Source: Mycobacterium sp. NBC_00419
GTDB taxonomy: Bacteria > Actinomycetota > Actinomycetes > Mycobacteriales > Mycobacteriaceae
Assembly (NCBI RefSeq): GCF_036023875.1
Contig: NZ_CP107931.1
Coordinates: 558,001 to 622,000, forward strand
DNA length: 64,000 nt
Direction: 5' to 3'
Positions within the stretch are counted from its first letter, which is position 1. The number at the start of each line of letters is the position of its first letter. Positions 50,217 to 61,362 of the stretch are shown piece by piece. The translations under genes were made by a program, and so were the position numbers. The notes under the pieces are model-generated. The model ran no database searches. It had not been told where the DNA came from and worked only from the letters and a program-made list of their open reading frames with translations.

Positions 50217-51058
50217 CAGCAGCTTGTCTGTGCAGCGTTGTTCTGATTGGACGACAGCACTGTTCCGTCACTGGTGGTGATGGCGCAGTTGAGCTTGCTG
50301 ACCAGGAACAGGCTGGAGGCCTGCACCGAGCCGACATCGGATTGAGAGATGGGTGTGACGGTCAGCGACCACGGAATGTAGACGTTGCGCTGGGTGCGGC
50401 GACGCCCCGAGGCGTCGACGTACGTCACCGTGATGATGTCGCCGGGCGCTTTCGTCCCGGTGACGCTGTAGGTCACCTGGCGCGGCCCGGCAGGCGTGGT
50501 GGTCGTGGGCGGCGGTGCCGCGGTGGTCGTGGTCACAGGCGGTGGTGCCTCCGTCGTAGCGGGCGGGGGTGGGGGTGGTGGCGGCTCCGGCGTCACGGTC
50601 ACCGTCTCGGTGGGCGGCGGTGGCGGCGGCGGTTCCTCGGTCGTCGGCGGCGGGGGCGGCGGTGGCGGCGGGACTGTGGTGGTGATCTCGTCCTGCACCG
50701 GCGGAAGGCTGACGGTCGTCGTGGTCGCAGGCGTGGCCAGCTGGTCGGTGTCGGTGCTCGTCACCAGGAGCGACACCGACACCACCAGGGCAATGGCAGC
50801 GATGATCGCAGTGACACCGACGACCCAGGGCCATTTGGGCGGCTCGGCGTCTTCGACGACTTCGGCCGCTGAGTCGTAGTTGTCGTAGTCGTAGAGGCGG
50901 GGATCCGGTGCGACGTAGGGGCCGGCGGTCCACTGCTCGGATTCGGGCGCAGAGTAAGCATGAAACCCGGTGCCGCTGGTGTCCTCGCGGTACTCCTGGG
51001 TCGGTTGATCCGGGGGCTGACCGCCCGGCTCCTCATGTGGCGGATTCGGCCCGCTCAT
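50216..51058 (-). CDS. mmpS3: MmpS3-family membrane protein
   Basis: The 280-residue protein has an acidic, Tyr-rich cytoplasmic N-terminus, one membrane segment ([24 protein letters not shown]), a long external linker of Pro/Thr/Glu runs (about 115-195), and the C-terminal MmpS domain ([26 protein letters not shown]...[22 protein letters not shown]). MmpS proteins usually assist MmpL lipid exporters; MmpS3 has no MmpL partner next to it, also true here. ATG 51058 was chosen; the frame extends upstream without a family match. The 172 nt before it hold no other gene. Confidence 0.88.
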   Translation of the reverse strand: MSGPNPPHEEPGGQPPDQPTQEYREDTSGTGFHAYSAPESEQWTAGPYVAPDPRLYDYDNYDSAAEVVEDAEPPKWPWVVGVTAIIAAIALVVSVSLLVTSTDTDQLATPATTTTVSLPPVQDEITTTVPPPPPPPPPTTEEPPPPPPPTETVTVTPEPPPPPPPPATTEAPPPVTTTTAAPPPTTTTPAGPRQVTYSVTGTKAPGDIITVTYVDASGRRRTQRNVYIPWSLTVTPISQSDVGSVQASSLFLVSKLNCAITTSDGTVLSSNQNNAAQTSC

Positions 51059-51230
51059 CCTCGCCTGTCCTCTTTCGACTACATCACCGCAGCACGCGGG
51101 CCAAGGACTGGCGCGCAGCATGCCGACGGATCGCGTTGCCCTGGCAGAACCCTACCCAACCGGGCGGGCAGGGCGCGTCGCAGCACACCGTTGGGCGCCA
51201 AGTGACGCCGTGTTGTGACCTTCGAAATGG

Positions 51231-51650
51231 TCAGTGCTTCTCGGGCCCGACGTAGTACTCGAAGACCAGGCCGGACACGGCGGCGAGCACGAAGACGACG
51301 CCGGCCGCGATCAGCCAGGGCAGCCACAGCGCAGCGCCGACGGCAGCGGTCGAGAAGGACAGGGCGATCAGGATCGGCCACCAGCTGTGCGGGGAGAAGA
51401 AGCCCAACTCCCCTGCGCCATCGCTGATTTCGGCGTCTTCGTAATCCTCGGGCCGGGTGTCGAGACGACGGGCCACGAACCGGAAGAAGGTGCCGATGAT
51501 CAGCGACAGGCCGGCGGTCAACACCAGCGCGGTGGTGCCCGCCCACTCGATTCCACCGTTGCCGAACAGTGCGGTGAGTACCCCGTACACGACGGCGGCG
51601 AGGACGAAGAACGCGGTCAGGATTTCGAACAGCCTGGCTTCGATATGCAT
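51231..51650 (-). CDS. ctaF: Cytochrome c oxidase subunit IV CtaF
   Basis: The 139-residue protein is the actinobacterial subunit IV of the aa3 oxidase, with four membrane segments. Family marks are [23 protein letters not shown] at the start, [21 protein letters not shown] in the middle, and [10 protein letters not shown] at the end. ATG 51650 is 10 nt after the ctaC stop. It completes, with CtaC and CtaE, the oxidase genes of this window; CtaD is elsewhere. Confidence 0.95.
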   Translation of the reverse strand: MHIEARLFEILTAFFVLAAVVYGVLTALFGNGGIEWAGTTALVLTAGLSLIIGTFFRFVARRLDTRPEDYEDAEISDGAGELGFFSPHSWWPILIALSFSTAAVGAALWLPWLIAAGVVFVLAAVSGLVFEYYVGPEKH

Positions 51651-51660
51651 GAGCGATCCC

Positions 51661-52695
51661 CTACTTGCTCGCCTGCGGAATGACCTGCTCGCCCCGACGG
51701 GTGTCGAAGGGGTGCGTGGTGGTCGCTGTCGGTGACTGGTTGATGGCCTGCAACGCCTCGGCGTTGGTCTTGCCGGCGATGCGGGCGTCCATGTAGGCCT
51801 TGAAGTCGTTGGCCGACACCACGCGGACCTCGAAGTTCATCATCGAGTGGTAGGTGCCGCACATCTCGGCGCAGCGCCCGACGAATGCCCCGGTCTCCTG
51901 AATCTCGCTGACCTGGAACTTGTTCTCCGTGTGGTTGGCTTCCGGGTTCGGGAAGACGTCACGCTTGAACAGGAACTCCGGCACCCAGAACGAGTGGATG
52001 ACGTCGGCGGAGGCCACCTGGAACTCGATGCGCTTGCCGACCGGAACCACCAGGACCGGGATCTCGTCGCTGGTACCCAGCGTCTCGACCTTGTCGAAGT
52101 TGAGGTAGGTGCGATCCTCGGGGTTCAGGCCGCGGACCGCGCCGACGCGCTCCTCGCCGTGTGCGTCCAGACCCTCGGGCTTGGACACCATGGCGGCCTT
52201 GCGGGCCGGGTCGGCGCCGTCGTAGTTGAAGGTGCCGTCGGTGAAGGCGATCTTCTGGTAGCCGAACTTCCAGTTCCACTGGAAGGCGGTGACGTCGATG
52301 ACGACCTCGGGATTGGCCTCCCGGTGCACCACCTTCTCCTCCACAACGACGGTGAAGTAGAACAGCACCGAGATGATCAGGAACGGCACGACCGTCAGCA
52401 CCAGCTCCAGCGGCATGTTGTAGCCGAACTGGCGGGGCATCGACTCATCGCCCTTGCGCTTGCGGTGGAACGCCATGGTCCAGAACGTCAGGCCCCACAC
52501 GATGACACCGACGACCAGGGCTGCGATGACAGAGCCCACCCACAGATCACGCATGGAATGCGCCTCCGGAGTAATGCCCTTGGGCCATCCGAGGCCAAGG
52601 GCTTCCTGCCAGCTGCACCCGCTGAGCGTCAGCGCCAGTACACCGAAGGTGACGGCCAGCGCCACCGAACGGAGCCGGGATCCGCGGGTCTTCAC
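51661..52695 (-). CDS. ctaC: Cytochrome c oxidase subunit II CtaC
   Basis: CtaC carries the CuA centre that takes electrons from QcrC. The 344-residue protein has a lipoprotein signal ([16 protein letters not shown], Cys 27), two membrane segments, and an external cupredoxin domain. Copper ligands are in HSFWVPEF and [19 protein letters not shown] mycobacterial insertion (about 150-195) lies before the CuA half. Start is GTG 52695 with GGAGGCG upstream. The 210-nt gap to asnB holds both divergent promoters. Confidence 0.96.
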   Translation of the reverse strand: MKTRGSRLRSVALAVTFGVLALTLSGCSWQEALGLGWPKGITPEAHSMRDLWVGSVIAALVVGVIVWGLTFWTMAFHRKRKGDESMPRQFGYNMPLELVLTVVPFLIISVLFYFTVVVEEKVVHREANPEVVIDVTAFQWNWKFGYQKIAFTDGTFNYDGADPARKAAMVSKPEGLDAHGEERVGAVRGLNPEDRTYLNFDKVETLGTSDEIPVLVVPVGKRIEFQVASADVIHSFWVPEFLFKRDVFPNPEANHTENKFQVSEIQETGAFVGRCAEMCGTYHSMMNFEVRVVSANDFKAYMDARIAGKTNAEALQAINQSPTATTTHPFDTRRGEQVIPQASK

Positions 52696-52892
52696 TGTGG
52701 CGCCTCCTGTTTCAAGGTCCTGCTCGTGGCCCTAATGAACCGCATTTTTCGGATCGCGGGAACTTTTCCGCGCATCGAATACTACGCAGCGTAGACCACG
52801 CGCGAACAGCAAGCCCGGCACACCTCCAATTCGGTCGTGTTCCGTCATTTCCCCGACGATGCCGTGCGTTCGAAGCAGCCGTGGCCGTGCGG

Positions 52893-52898
52893 CATACT
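52893..52898 (+). promoter_or_regulatory. -10 box for a leaderless asnB mRNA
   Basis: CATACT is followed by 7 nt and then the GTG start of asnB at 52906, the same geometry as at ctaE. No Shine-Dalgarno precedes this GTG, which fits leaderless translation. Confidence 0.65.
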
Positions 52899-52905
52899 TG
52901 GCCGC

Positions 52906-54837
52906 GTGTGCGGACTGCTTGCCCTGGTTTCAGCCCCGGCAAGCGCTATCACGCCGGCGACAGTCGATGCGGTGGCCGGCGCGTCGCACCTGATGCGCCA
53001 CCGCGGGCCCGACGAGCCCGGGACGTGGGCCGATGAACAGGTCGTCCTCGGTTTCAACCGGCTCTCGATCATCGACATCGCCCACTCGCATCAGCCGCTG
53101 CGGTGGGGTCCGCAGGACGATCCCGAGCGCTACGTGCTGGTGTTCAACGGCGAGATCTACAACTACCTGGAGCTGCGCGCCGAACTCGCCGAGCAGCACG
53201 GCGCGGTGTTCGCCACCGACGGCGACGGCGAGGCGATCCTGGCGGCCTACCACTTCTGGGGCACCGAGGCACTGGGCCGGCTGCGCGGGATGTTCGCCTT
53301 CGCACTGTGGGACACCCGCGAGCAGGTGCTGTTCTGTGCCCGCGATCCGTTCGGCATCAAGCCGCTGTTCATGGCGACCGGACCCGGCGGCACCGCGGTG
53401 GGCAGCGAGAAGAAGTGCCTGCTGGACCTCGCGCCGACGCTGGGCGTGGACATCGGCATCGACGTGCGTGCGGTGCAGCACTACACGGTGCTGCAGTACG
53501 TGCCCGAGCCCGAGACCCTCAATCGCGGCATCCGCCGGCTGGAGTCGGGCTGCTATGCGGTGATCGCCCCCGGCGAGGCGCCCAAGATCAGCCGCTACTT
53601 CGTCCCGCGATTGGCCGCAAAGCCCTTCACCACGGGCAGCGAGCAGGCCCGCTACGACGAGATCACCGCGGTCCTCGAGGATTCGGTGGCCAAGCACATG
53701 CGCGCCGACGTCACCGTCGGGGCGTTTCTGTCCGGCGGTATCGACTCGACCGCGATCGCCGCGCTGGCGATCCGGCACAACCCACGGTTGATCACCTTCA
53801 CCACCGGCTTCGAACGCGAAGGTTTCTCCGAGGTCGACGTGGCGGTGGCTTCCGCGGAGGCCATCGGCGCGCGGCACATCGCCAAGGTGGTCAGCCAGGC
53901 GGAGTTCGTGGCCGCGCTGCCCGAAATCGTCTGGTACCTCGACGAACCCGTCGCAGACCCGGCACTGGTGCCGTTGTATTTCATTGCGCGCGAGGCGCGA
54001 AAGCACGTCAAGGTGGTGCTCTCCGGCGAGGGCGCTGACGAACTCTTCGGCGGCTATACGATTTATCGAGAACCGCTGTCCCTCAAGGGATTCGACTATC
54101 TCCCCCGTCCCTTGCGCAAGTCGCTTGGCCGGGCGTCTCGCCCGCTGCCCGAAGGTGTGCGGGGCAAGAGCCTGCTGCATCGCGGGTCGCTGACGCTCGA
54201 GGAGCGCTACTACGGCAACGCGCGCAGCTTCTCCGACGAGCAGCTGCGGGCCGTGTTGCCGGGCTTCGATCCGGCCTGGACGCACACCGACGTCACCGCG
54301 CCGATCTACGCGCAGTCTGCGGGTTGGGATCCGGTGGCCCGGATGCAGCACATCGACCTGTTCACCTGGCTGCGCGGCGACATCCTGGTCAAGGCGGACA
54401 AGATGACGATGGCCAACTCGCTGGAGTTGCGGGTGCCCTTCCTGGACCCCGAGGTGTTCGCGGTGGCCTCGCGGCTGCCGTACGACCAGAAGATCACCCG
54501 GACCACCACCAAGTACGCGCTGCGCCGGGCGCTGGAGCCGATCGTGCCCGCCCATGTGCTCAACCGCGCCAAACTGGGCTTCCCGGTGCCGATCCGGCAC
54601 TGGCTGCGCTCAGGGGAACTGATGGACTGGGCCTACCAGATGATCGACAGCTCGCAGGCCGGGCACCTGGTCGACATCGCGGCTGTGCGCACCATGCTCG
54701 ACCAGCACCGCGCAGGCGAGAGTGATCACAGCCGCCGGCTGTGGACGGTGCTGATCTTCATGCTGTGGCACGCGATCTTCGTCGAGCACACCATCTCCCC
54801 GACGATCAGCGAGCCGCACTACCCCGTGCAGCTATAG
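52906..54837 (+). CDS. asnB: Glutamine-dependent amidotransferase AsnB
   Basis: The 643-residue enzyme has an N-terminal class II glutaminase domain whose catalytic Cys2 (V-CGLLALVS) is exposed by removal of the first residue, with RHRGPDEPG and LVFNGEIYNYLELR. The C-terminal synthetase domain has the PP-loop FLSGGIDSTAIAAL. Starting at GTG 52906 is needed to place Cys at position 2. It is annotated as asparagine synthetase, but corynebacterial and mycobacterial relatives (LtsA/AsnB) amidate meso-diaminopimelate in peptidoglycan, which fits the envelope-rich neighbourhood. It converges on adoK with a 9-nt gap. Confidence 0.94.
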   Translation: MCGLLALVSAPASAITPATVDAVAGASHLMRHRGPDEPGTWADEQVVLGFNRLSIIDIAHSHQPLRWGPQDDPERYVLVFNGEIYNYLELRAELAEQHGAVFATDGDGEAILAAYHFWGTEALGRLRGMFAFALWDTREQVLFCARDPFGIKPLFMATGPGGTAVGSEKKCLLDLAPTLGVDIGIDVRAVQHYTVLQYVPEPETLNRGIRRLESGCYAVIAPGEAPKISRYFVPRLAAKPFTTGSEQARYDEITAVLEDSVAKHMRADVTVGAFLSGGIDSTAIAALAIRHNPRLITFTTGFEREGFSEVDVAVASAEAIGARHIAKVVSQAEFVAALPEIVWYLDEPVADPALVPLYFIAREARKHVKVVLSGEGADELFGGYTIYREPLSLKGFDYLPRPLRKSLGRASRPLPEGVRGKSLLHRGSLTLEERYYGNARSFSDEQLRAVLPGFDPAWTHTDVTAPIYAQSAGWDPVARMQHIDLFTWLRGDILVKADKMTMANSLELRVPFLDPEVFAVASRLPYDQKITRTTTKYALRRALEPIVPAHVLNRAKLGFPVPIRHWLRSGELMDWAYQMIDSSQAGHLVDIAAVRTMLDQHRAGESDHSRRLWTVLIFMLWHAIFVEHTISPTISEPHYPVQL

Positions 54838-54846
54838 CGGGCGGGG

Positions 54847-55851
<1,005 letters not shown>

Positions 55852-55997
55852 CTAGGCAACCATACCGGCGTCACGCGGCCGTTCATTTCCCGACCGGTGC
55901 GCTAGCCTGCCTACAAGAGCCGACTATATGGCCCGGCATCGGCGCCGATGTGGGCGGTAGGTCGCTATCCCCCTCCGCAGACCCAGGAGACATATCG

Positions 55998-56675
55998 ATG
56001 GCTGACCCCTTTCCGCCGCCTCCGCAGGCAGGCGCCGAGGGTCAACCCTTCCCCGGTCAACCCGCGTACTCCGAGCCCTATCCGGACGACCGGTTCGGCC
56101 CGCCGGGCGGACGACCGCCGGGCACCCCGTATCCGGGCGGCTATCCCGGCATGTTGCCGCCACCGGTGTCCTATCCCGCCCCGAAGCCGCGTGGCCGCAA
56201 GGTGTGGTGGCTGAGCGCCCTGGCGTTGGTACTCGTCGGCGCTCTCGTCGCGGCGGTTCTGGCCATCCGAGCCGAGCGGCCCGGCGGCGCGACGGGCGCG
56301 TTCACCGACGCGGCGACGAAGTCGACGATTCAGAACTACCTGACGGCGTTGTCCGACGGTGACACCGAGACGATCGCGCGAAACAACCTGTGCGGCATGT
56401 TCGATGCTGTCAAGGACCGCCGCGGCGACCAAGCGCTGGCCCGGCTGGCCAGCGATGCGTTCCGCCGGCAGTTCGCCCGCGCCGAGGTGATCTCGATCGA
56501 CAAGATCGTGCTGTCGTCGTCATATCAGGCACAGGTGCTGTTCACCATGAGGGTGGCGCCGACGTCGGCCGCGCGTAACGGCCGCGACGAGGAGCAGGGT
56601 GTCGCGCAGGTGCTACGCCAGGACAACCAGCTGCTGGTGTGCTCGTACCTACTGCGAACGGCCGCCCAGTTCTGA
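55998..56675 (+). CDS. Conserved membrane protein with Pro-rich N-terminus (Rv2203-like)
   Basis: The 225-residue protein has a cytoplasmic Pro/Gly/Tyr-rich N-terminus of about 60 residues, one membrane segment (WWLSALALVLVGALVAAVLAI), and an external domain of about 110 residues (TIQNYLTALSDGDTETIARNNLCGMF...). The external part resembles small NTF2-like or DUF4878-like domains. Function is unknown. The start ATG 55998 has AGGAGA 7 nt upstream. Its stop codon lies in the loop of a terminator hairpin shared with the convergent IscA gene. Confidence 0.82.
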   Translation: MADPFPPPPQAGAEGQPFPGQPAYSEPYPDDRFGPPGGRPPGTPYPGGYPGMLPPPVSYPAPKPRGRKVWWLSALALVLVGALVAAVLAIRAERPGGATGAFTDAATKSTIQNYLTALSDGDTETIARNNLCGMFDAVKDRRGDQALARLASDAFRRQFARAEVISIDKIVLSSSYQAQVLFTMRVAPTSAARNGRDEEQGVAQVLRQDNQLLVCSYLLRTAAQF

Positions 56676-56686
56676 AGGGCGGCCGT
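56658..56686 (+). terminator. Bidirectional hairpin between convergent genes
   Basis: ACGGCCGCCC (56658-56667) pairs perfectly with GGGCGGCCGT (56677-56686) around a 9-nt loop that holds the stop codon at 56673-56675. It lies between convergent genes and can work on both strands, 13 nt past the stop of the IscA-like gene on the minus strand. Confidence 0.75.
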
Positions 56687-56699
56687 CGCTAGCGGTTCG

Positions 56700-57062
56700 T
56701 CAGTTGAACGAATCGCCGCAGGCGCAGGAGCCGGTGGCGTTCGGGTTGTCGATGGTGAAGCCCTGCTTCTCGATGGTGTCGACGAAGTCGATCGTGGCGC
56801 CCTGCACGTACGGGGCGCTCATCCGGTCGACAATCAGGTTGACACCGCCGAACCCCACGGTGAGGTCACCGTCGAGGGCGCGGTCATCGAAGAACAGGTT
56901 GTACCGCAGTCCGGCGCAGCCACCGGGCTGGACGGCGATGCGCAGCGCGAGGTCGTCGCGTCCCTCCTGGTCGAGCAGGGACTTGGCCTTGGCGGCCGCG
57001 GTGTCGGTCAACGTCACGCCATGGGCGGTGGTGGTCGTGGTCGACTCGTCGGAAAGAGTCAT
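56700..57062 (-). CDS. A-type iron-sulfur carrier protein (HesB/IscA/ErpA family, Rv2204c-like)
   Basis: The 120-residue protein carries Fe-S clusters to apo-proteins. All three ligand cysteines are present: Cys49 in QPGGCAGLRYNLFFDD and Cys113/Cys115 in GSCACGDSFN. The N-terminus is Thr-rich. A likely client is the nearby Rieske protein or other respiratory enzymes, which is inference. Start is ATG 57062. The gene stands alone between its own promoter region and the bidirectional terminator. Confidence 0.94.
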   Translation of the reverse strand: MTLSDESTTTTTAHGVTLTDTAAAKAKSLLDQEGRDDLALRIAVQPGGCAGLRYNLFFDDRALDGDLTVGFGGVNLIVDRMSAPYVQGATIDFVDTIEKQGFTIDNPNATGSCACGDSFN

Positions 57063-57154
57063 TACGTCTCCCTCATGCAGATGTCTGTCGTGGGGTTCCC
57101 GTGGGGGTTAGGCCCACCTTGTCAACGGTACCTTGTTCGGCCACTATTCCCGAC

Positions 57155-58243
57155 TCAGGCGCTACCCGCAGTGCCCAGCTCGGCCGCGGTGCGCTCGGCC
57201 AGCCCGGTCAGCTGGCGGGCGGCGTCGTCCATGGCGAGCTGGACCGAGCCGGCGTAGTCGGCAATCGCGTATGCCGCCGCGATGCCCTCGTCGCGCAGGA
57301 CCGCGGGGTCGAGGGTGACCTGACCGGCCAGCACCAGCACCGGAATGCCGCGTGGACGGGCACCGGCGGCCAGCGCGCTGACTACTTTGCCGTGCAGCGA
57401 CTGGTCGTCGAAACGGCCTTCGCCGGTGACGATGACGTCGGCAGCGGCGATGTCGGCAGCCAGCCCGGTGTGCTCGGCGATCACCGCCGCACCCGACTCG
57501 CGGCGGGCACCGAGGGCCAGCAGCGCCGCGCCCAGTCCCCCGGCCGCACCGGCACCGGGCAGCGCGCTGACCGGCTGACCGGCCAGCCCGTCCAGCCGTG
57601 CCCCCCAGGCCGTCAGCCTCTGCTCCAGGATCTCCACGGTGGCCGGGTCGGCGCCCTTCTGCGGCCCGAAGATCCGGGCGGCTCCCATCGGCCCCAGCAG
57701 CGGGTGTTCGACATCGGTGGCGGCGATCAGCCGGATGCCGTCCAGGCTTTCGCGGGCGGCTCGCAGCCCGCCGAGTGCATCGATGAGGCCACGGCCGCCG
57801 TCGGTACAGCCGCTGCCGCCGAGGCCGACGACGATGGTGCCGGCGCCGGCGAGCAGTGCCGCCGCGACGAGCTGGCCGACGCCGCCGCTGTGCGCCGCCA
57901 CCGCGGTGTCGACGGTCGGCGGCCCGCCCAGCAGCGCCAGCCCACAGGCCTGGGCGCATTCGATGTAGGCGGTGGAGGTCGCGTCGTCGTAGACCCACTC
58001 GGCGTCCACGTCGGCGGTCAGTGGACCACTGACCCGGGTGTGCCGGACATCGCCGAGCCGGTCGGCCAGCACGCCGACGAAGCCGGGCCCGCCGTCGGAC
58101 TGCGGTGCCCGGATGATCTCGTCGGCGGGGCGGGCCCGCAGCCAACCGGCAGCGATGGCGTCGGCGGCCTGGACCGCGGTGAGGCTGTCGCCGTAGCAGT
58201 CCGGGGCCACGAGCACCCGAAGGGCGGCCTGGGAGCCGGTCAT
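57155..58243 (-). CDS. Glycerate 2-kinase, GlxK/GarK family (Rv2205c-like)
   Basis: The 362-residue enzyme phosphorylates D-glycerate to 2-phosphoglycerate. Family marks are [84 protein letters not shown] and [26 protein letters not shown] 58243 fits the family start; the frame continues upstream through the divergent gene and was rejected. It is divergent from the DUF3043 gene with 71 nt between. Confidence 0.92.
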   Translation of the reverse strand: MTGSQAALRVLVAPDCYGDSLTAVQAADAIAAGWLRARPADEIIRAPQSDGGPGFVGVLADRLGDVRHTRVSGPLTADVDAEWVYDDATSTAYIECAQACGLALLGGPPTVDTAVAAHSGGVGQLVAAALLAGAGTIVVGLGGSGCTDGGRGLIDALGGLRAARESLDGIRLIAATDVEHPLLGPMGAARIFGPQKGADPATVEILEQRLTAWGARLDGLAGQPVSALPGAGAAGGLGAALLALGARRESGAAVIAEHTGLAADIAAADVIVTGEGRFDDQSLHGKVVSALAAGARPRGIPVLVLAGQVTLDPAVLRDEGIAAAYAIADYAGSVQLAMDDAARQLTGLAERTAAELGTAGSA

Positions 58244-58301
58244 TCCTGCAGGGTAAGGCGCGCGATCGTGAGGTGCATGCCGGGCCGGCGGCGCGGCGAA
58301 G

Positions 58302-58307
58302 TAACCT
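58302..58307 (+). promoter_or_regulatory. -10 box for a leaderless DUF3043 gene mRNA
   Basis: TAACCT is followed by 7 nt and then the GTG start at 58315, predicting a leaderless message. Confidence 0.6.
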
Positions 58308-58314
58308 GGCAGGC

Positions 58315-58965
58315 GTGAAGCTGCTGGGCCGCAAGAACGACGACGGCGATGCGCCGGAGGCCGAGCCGACGGTGTTCGAGGACCCGGCGGCGCGAAAGAC
58401 CGCGCCGAAGGGCAGGCCGACACCCAAGCGCAGCCAGTCGGAGAAGCGCCGCGGCCCCGTCGCGCCGGCTCCGATGACGGCCGCCGAGGCACGTAAGCGT
58501 CGCAAGGAGATGCGCGCGACGCTGACCAAGGAAGAGCGCAAGGCTGAGAAGCTGCAGCGCCGCGCCGCGATGAACGACCGCCGCGAACGCATGATGGCCG
58601 GCGACGAGGACTATCTGTTGCCGCGCGACAAGGGCCCGGTGCGCCGCTACGTGCGCGACATCGTCGACTCGCGTCGCAATGTGCTGGGGCTGTTCATGCC
58701 CGCGGCGCTGTTCATGATCTTCGTCATGCTCGCGCTGCCCAAGGTGCAGCTGTTCATCTCTCCGGCGATGCTGGTGCTGATGGCGATCATGGGACTCGAC
58801 GCGGTTCTGCTGGGCCGCAAGGTGAACAAGGCGGTCGCCGCGAAGTTCCCGGACAACACCGAGGGCTCCTTCAAGCTCGGGATGTACGCGGCGGGCCGGG
58901 CTTCCCAGATGCGCCGCATGCGCGCCCCGAAGCCTCGGGTCGAGCGCGGCGCACAGGTCGCCTGA
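58315..58965 (+). CDS. DUF3043 membrane protein (Rv2206-like)
   Basis: The 216-residue protein has a very charged cytoplasmic N-terminal half ([14 protein letters not shown]..., [63 protein letters not shown]). Two membrane segments follow near residues 125-145 and 148-165, then a basic tail. This matches the DUF3043 family of actinobacteria, with no known function. GTG 58315 begins [11 protein letters not shown] right after a -10 box. The cob genes follow 13 nt later and could be co-transcribed. Confidence 0.87.
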   Translation: MKLLGRKNDDGDAPEAEPTVFEDPAARKTAPKGRPTPKRSQSEKRRGPVAPAPMTAAEARKRRKEMRATLTKEERKAEKLQRRAAMNDRRERMMAGDEDYLLPRDKGPVRRYVRDIVDSRRNVLGLFMPAALFMIFVMLALPKVQLFISPAMLVLMAIMGLDAVLLGRKVNKAVAAKFPDNTEGSFKLGMYAAGRASQMRRMRAPKPRVERGAQVA

Positions 58966-58978
58966 GTTCACCCGCACG

Positions 58979-59506
58979 GTGCGCACCCTGGTGCTCGGCG
59001 GAATCAGGTCGGGCAAATCACGATGGGCGGAGACGGCGATCAGCGGTGAGCAGTCGGTGCGGTACCTGGCCACCGGGCCGGTGACGGACTCGGACTCGTC
59101 CTGGGCGCAGCGGGTGGCACGCCACCGGGACCGCCGGCCGGCGTCCTGGCGCACGGTGGAGACCACCGATGTCGCGGCGCAACTGCGCGCCGAACCGCAT
59201 ACCGCGACACTGGTCGACGATGTCGGCGGCTGGTTGACGGCGGCGCTTGACCGGCGCGGCTGGGAAGGCGGCCCGGTGGACGGTGATGTCGACGAATTGG
59301 TCACGGCGGTCGGCGAGTTCGGCGGCCCGCTGGTGTTGGTCAGCCCCGAGGTGGGTCTGACGGTGGTGCCCGCGACCGCGTCCGGCAGACGTTTCGCCGA
59401 CGAGCTGGGCACGCTCAATCAGCGGCTCGCCCAGTGCTGTGAGCGGGTGGTCCTGGTGGTCGCGGGACTGCCGGTGTGGGTCAAACCGACGAAGGTGCCG
59501 AACTGA
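58979..59506 (+). CDS. cobU: Adenosylcobinamide kinase/guanylyltransferase CobU
   Basis: CobU phosphorylates adenosylcobinamide and transfers GMP to it, the activation step before lower-loop attachment. The 175-residue protein has the P-loop [12 protein letters not shown], then [21 protein letters not shown] (His likely guanylylated), LVDDVGGWL and the C-terminal [37 protein letters not shown] 58979. In Mtb, from memory, cobU is elsewhere; here it is next to cobT and cobS, overlapping cobT by 1 nt. Confidence 0.92.
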   Translation: MRTLVLGGIRSGKSRWAETAISGEQSVRYLATGPVTDSDSSWAQRVARHRDRRPASWRTVETTDVAAQLRAEPHTATLVDDVGGWLTAALDRRGWEGGPVDGDVDELVTAVGEFGGPLVLVSPEVGLTVVPATASGRRFADELGTLNQRLAQCCERVVLVVAGLPVWVKPTKVPN

Positions 59507-60543
59507 TGGAATTTCCCCCCGTTGCCCCGCCGGACTCCCGCGCCGCGGCGGCGGCTCGCCGCAGGCAGGAGATCCTCACCAAGCCCGCGGGCGCACTCGG
59601 CCGCCTCGAGGACCTCTCGGTGTGGGTATCGTCCTGCCAGAGCTCTTGTCCACCACGGCAATTCGAACGCGCCCGGGTGGTGGTGTTCGCCGGCGACCAC
59701 GGTGTCGCGCGTACCGGGGTCTCGGCGTATCCACCGGAGGTGACCGCACAGATGGTGAGCAACATCGGCGCTGGCGGCGCCGCGATCAACGTCCTCGCCG
59801 AGGCGGCGGGCGCATCGGTGCGGGTGGTAGATGTCGCCGTGGACTGCGACGGGCCCGGTGACGACTACAAGGTCCGCCGCTCCAGCGGCAACATCGCCGT
59901 CGAGGACGCACTGAGCGAGGACGAGGTGCTCGCCGCGGTCGAGGTCGGCAGACGCATCGCCGACGAAGAGGTCGACGCCGGGGCGGACCTGCTGATCGCA
60001 GGCGACATGGGCATCGGAAATACCACGGCGGCAACGACTTTGATTGCCACCCTCACCGACACCGAGCCGGTGGTCGTCGTCGGCCGCGGCACCGGTATCG
60101 ACGACGCCGGCTGGTCACGCAAGACGGCGGCGGTGCGCGATGCGATGTTCCGGTCCCGCCGCCTGCGATCCGACCCGCTCGGCCTGTTGCGGACGTGCGG
60201 CGGCGCCGACCTCGCCGCGATGGCCGGGTTCTGCGCGCAGGCCGCGGTGCGACGCACTCCCCTGCTGCTGGACGGCCTGGTGGTCACCTCGGCGGCGCTG
60301 GTCGCCGACCGGATGGCACCCGGGGCACGGGCCTGGTGGCAAGCCGGGCACCGCTCCACCGAACCGGCTCACACCCTGGCGCTCGATCACCTGGGCCTGA
60401 CACCGATCGTCGATCTGGGCATGCGCCTCGGTGAGGGCACCGGCGCCGCGGTGGCCCTGCCGATCGTCCGCGCTGCGGTCGCAACCTTGGCGTCGATGGC
60501 CACGTTCGAAGGCGCGGGCGTCTCGGATCGCGTCGCGGATTGA
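59506..60543 (+). CDS. cobT: Nicotinate-nucleotide--dimethylbenzimidazole phosphoribosyltransferase CobT
   Basis: CobT makes alpha-ribazole phosphate, the lower-loop precursor of cobalamin. The 345-residue protein has [73 protein letters not shown], and [44 protein letters not shown] with the catalytic Glu. ATG 59506 overlaps the cobU stop (TGATG); its own stop overlaps the cobS start as TTGA. Confidence 0.96.
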   Translation: MEFPPVAPPDSRAAAAARRRQEILTKPAGALGRLEDLSVWVSSCQSSCPPRQFERARVVVFAGDHGVARTGVSAYPPEVTAQMVSNIGAGGAAINVLAEAAGASVRVVDVAVDCDGPGDDYKVRRSSGNIAVEDALSEDEVLAAVEVGRRIADEEVDAGADLLIAGDMGIGNTTAATTLIATLTDTEPVVVVGRGTGIDDAGWSRKTAAVRDAMFRSRRLRSDPLGLLRTCGGADLAAMAGFCAQAAVRRTPLLLDGLVVTSAALVADRMAPGARAWWQAGHRSTEPAHTLALDHLGLTPIVDLGMRLGEGTGAAVALPIVRAAVATLASMATFEGAGVSDRVAD

Positions 60544-61295
60544 TCGTGTTCGGCCCGCTGGCAACGGCTTTCGCATTCGGAACAGTGCTGCCCGTGCCGT
60601 TTCGCGGCCCCGGCGTCGGGCGGGCGACGATGTCGGCGTTCCCGGTGGTCGGCATCGCCCTGGGCGGGCTGGCGGCCGGGCTGCTGTGGGCGGCGCAGTG
60701 GGCTTTCGGAGCGCATAGCCCGCTGGCCGGGGTACTCACGGTGGCCGCGCTGCTGCTGGCCACCCGGGGCCTGCACATCGACGGGCTGGCCGACACGGTC
60801 GATGGCCTGGGGTGCTACGGGCCACCCGAGCGGGCCCTGCAGGTGATGCGCGACGGCACGGCCGGCCCGTTCGGGGTCGCGGCCGTCGTCGTCGTGGTGG
60901 TGACCCAGGCGCTGGCGTTCGCCGCCGCGGGGCCCGAGCTGACCGGATGCGCCGCTGTGGTCACGGCGGTGATGACCGGACGGGTGGCGGCGGTGCTGGC
61001 CTGCCGGCGCAATGTGCCCGCCGCGGCGGGAAGTGTGCTGGGCGATCGCGTCGCCGGCACCCAGCCCCGGTGGGTGGTGGCGGTGTGGGCGCTGGCGGCC
61101 GCCGGGCTTTCGGTGCTGGCGACCAGCAGGCCGTGGCAGGGTCCGGCCACGGTGCTGGTGGCGTTGGCGCTTTCGGTTGTGGTGGTGCGTCATTGCGTGC
61201 GCCGGTTCGGCGGAATCACCGGAGACGTGTTGGGTGCGGTGATCGAACTGGCGACCACGTTGTGTGCCATCGGGTTCGTGATCGCTGCCCAATGA
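60540..61295 (+). CDS. cobS: Adenosylcobinamide-GDP ribazoletransferase CobS
   Basis: CobS joins adenosylcobinamide-GDP to alpha-ribazole in the membrane to finish cobalamin. The 251-residue protein has six or so membrane segments, and the family motif [44 protein letters not shown] 60540 overlaps the cobT stop; GTG 60546 is also possible and would shorten it by two residues. cobU-cobT-cobS form one translationally coupled unit. Confidence 0.95.
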   Translation: MIVFGPLATAFAFGTVLPVPFRGPGVGRATMSAFPVVGIALGGLAAGLLWAAQWAFGAHSPLAGVLTVAALLLATRGLHIDGLADTVDGLGCYGPPERALQVMRDGTAGPFGVAAVVVVVVTQALAFAAAGPELTGCAAVVTAVMTGRVAAVLACRRNVPAAAGSVLGDRVAGTQPRWVVAVWALAAAGLSVLATSRPWQGPATVLVALALSVVVVRHCVRRFGGITGDVLGAVIELATTLCAIGFVIAAQ

Positions 61296-61332
61296 ACGTG
61301 CCGATTCGGCCTGACCAGCTCCCCCGCAGGTC

Positions 61333-61347
61333 TAACCTGTCGACAGG
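61333..61347 (+). promoter_or_regulatory. -10 box with overlapping perfect palindrome upstream of the diguanylate cyclase gene
   Basis: TAACCT (61333-61338) fits a -10 box. CCTGTCGACAGG (61336-61347) is a perfect 12-bp palindrome that covers the end of the -10 box and the expected transcription start, as a repressor operator would. A Shine-Dalgarno-like AGGGGG follows before ATG 61363. Confidence 0.45.
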
Positions 61348-61362
61348 ACAGCAGGGGGTGCG

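Noticed and set aside
50500..50700. Repetitive GGTGGCGGCGG stretch as a DNA repeat element
   Set aside because: It is the coding sequence of the Pro/Thr/Glu linker of MmpS3, explained by proline codons.
57162..58592. A 476-residue minus-strand frame alongside glycerate kinase
   Set aside because: Arg/Gly-rich shadow in the wrong frame; the kinase frame carries the family motifs.
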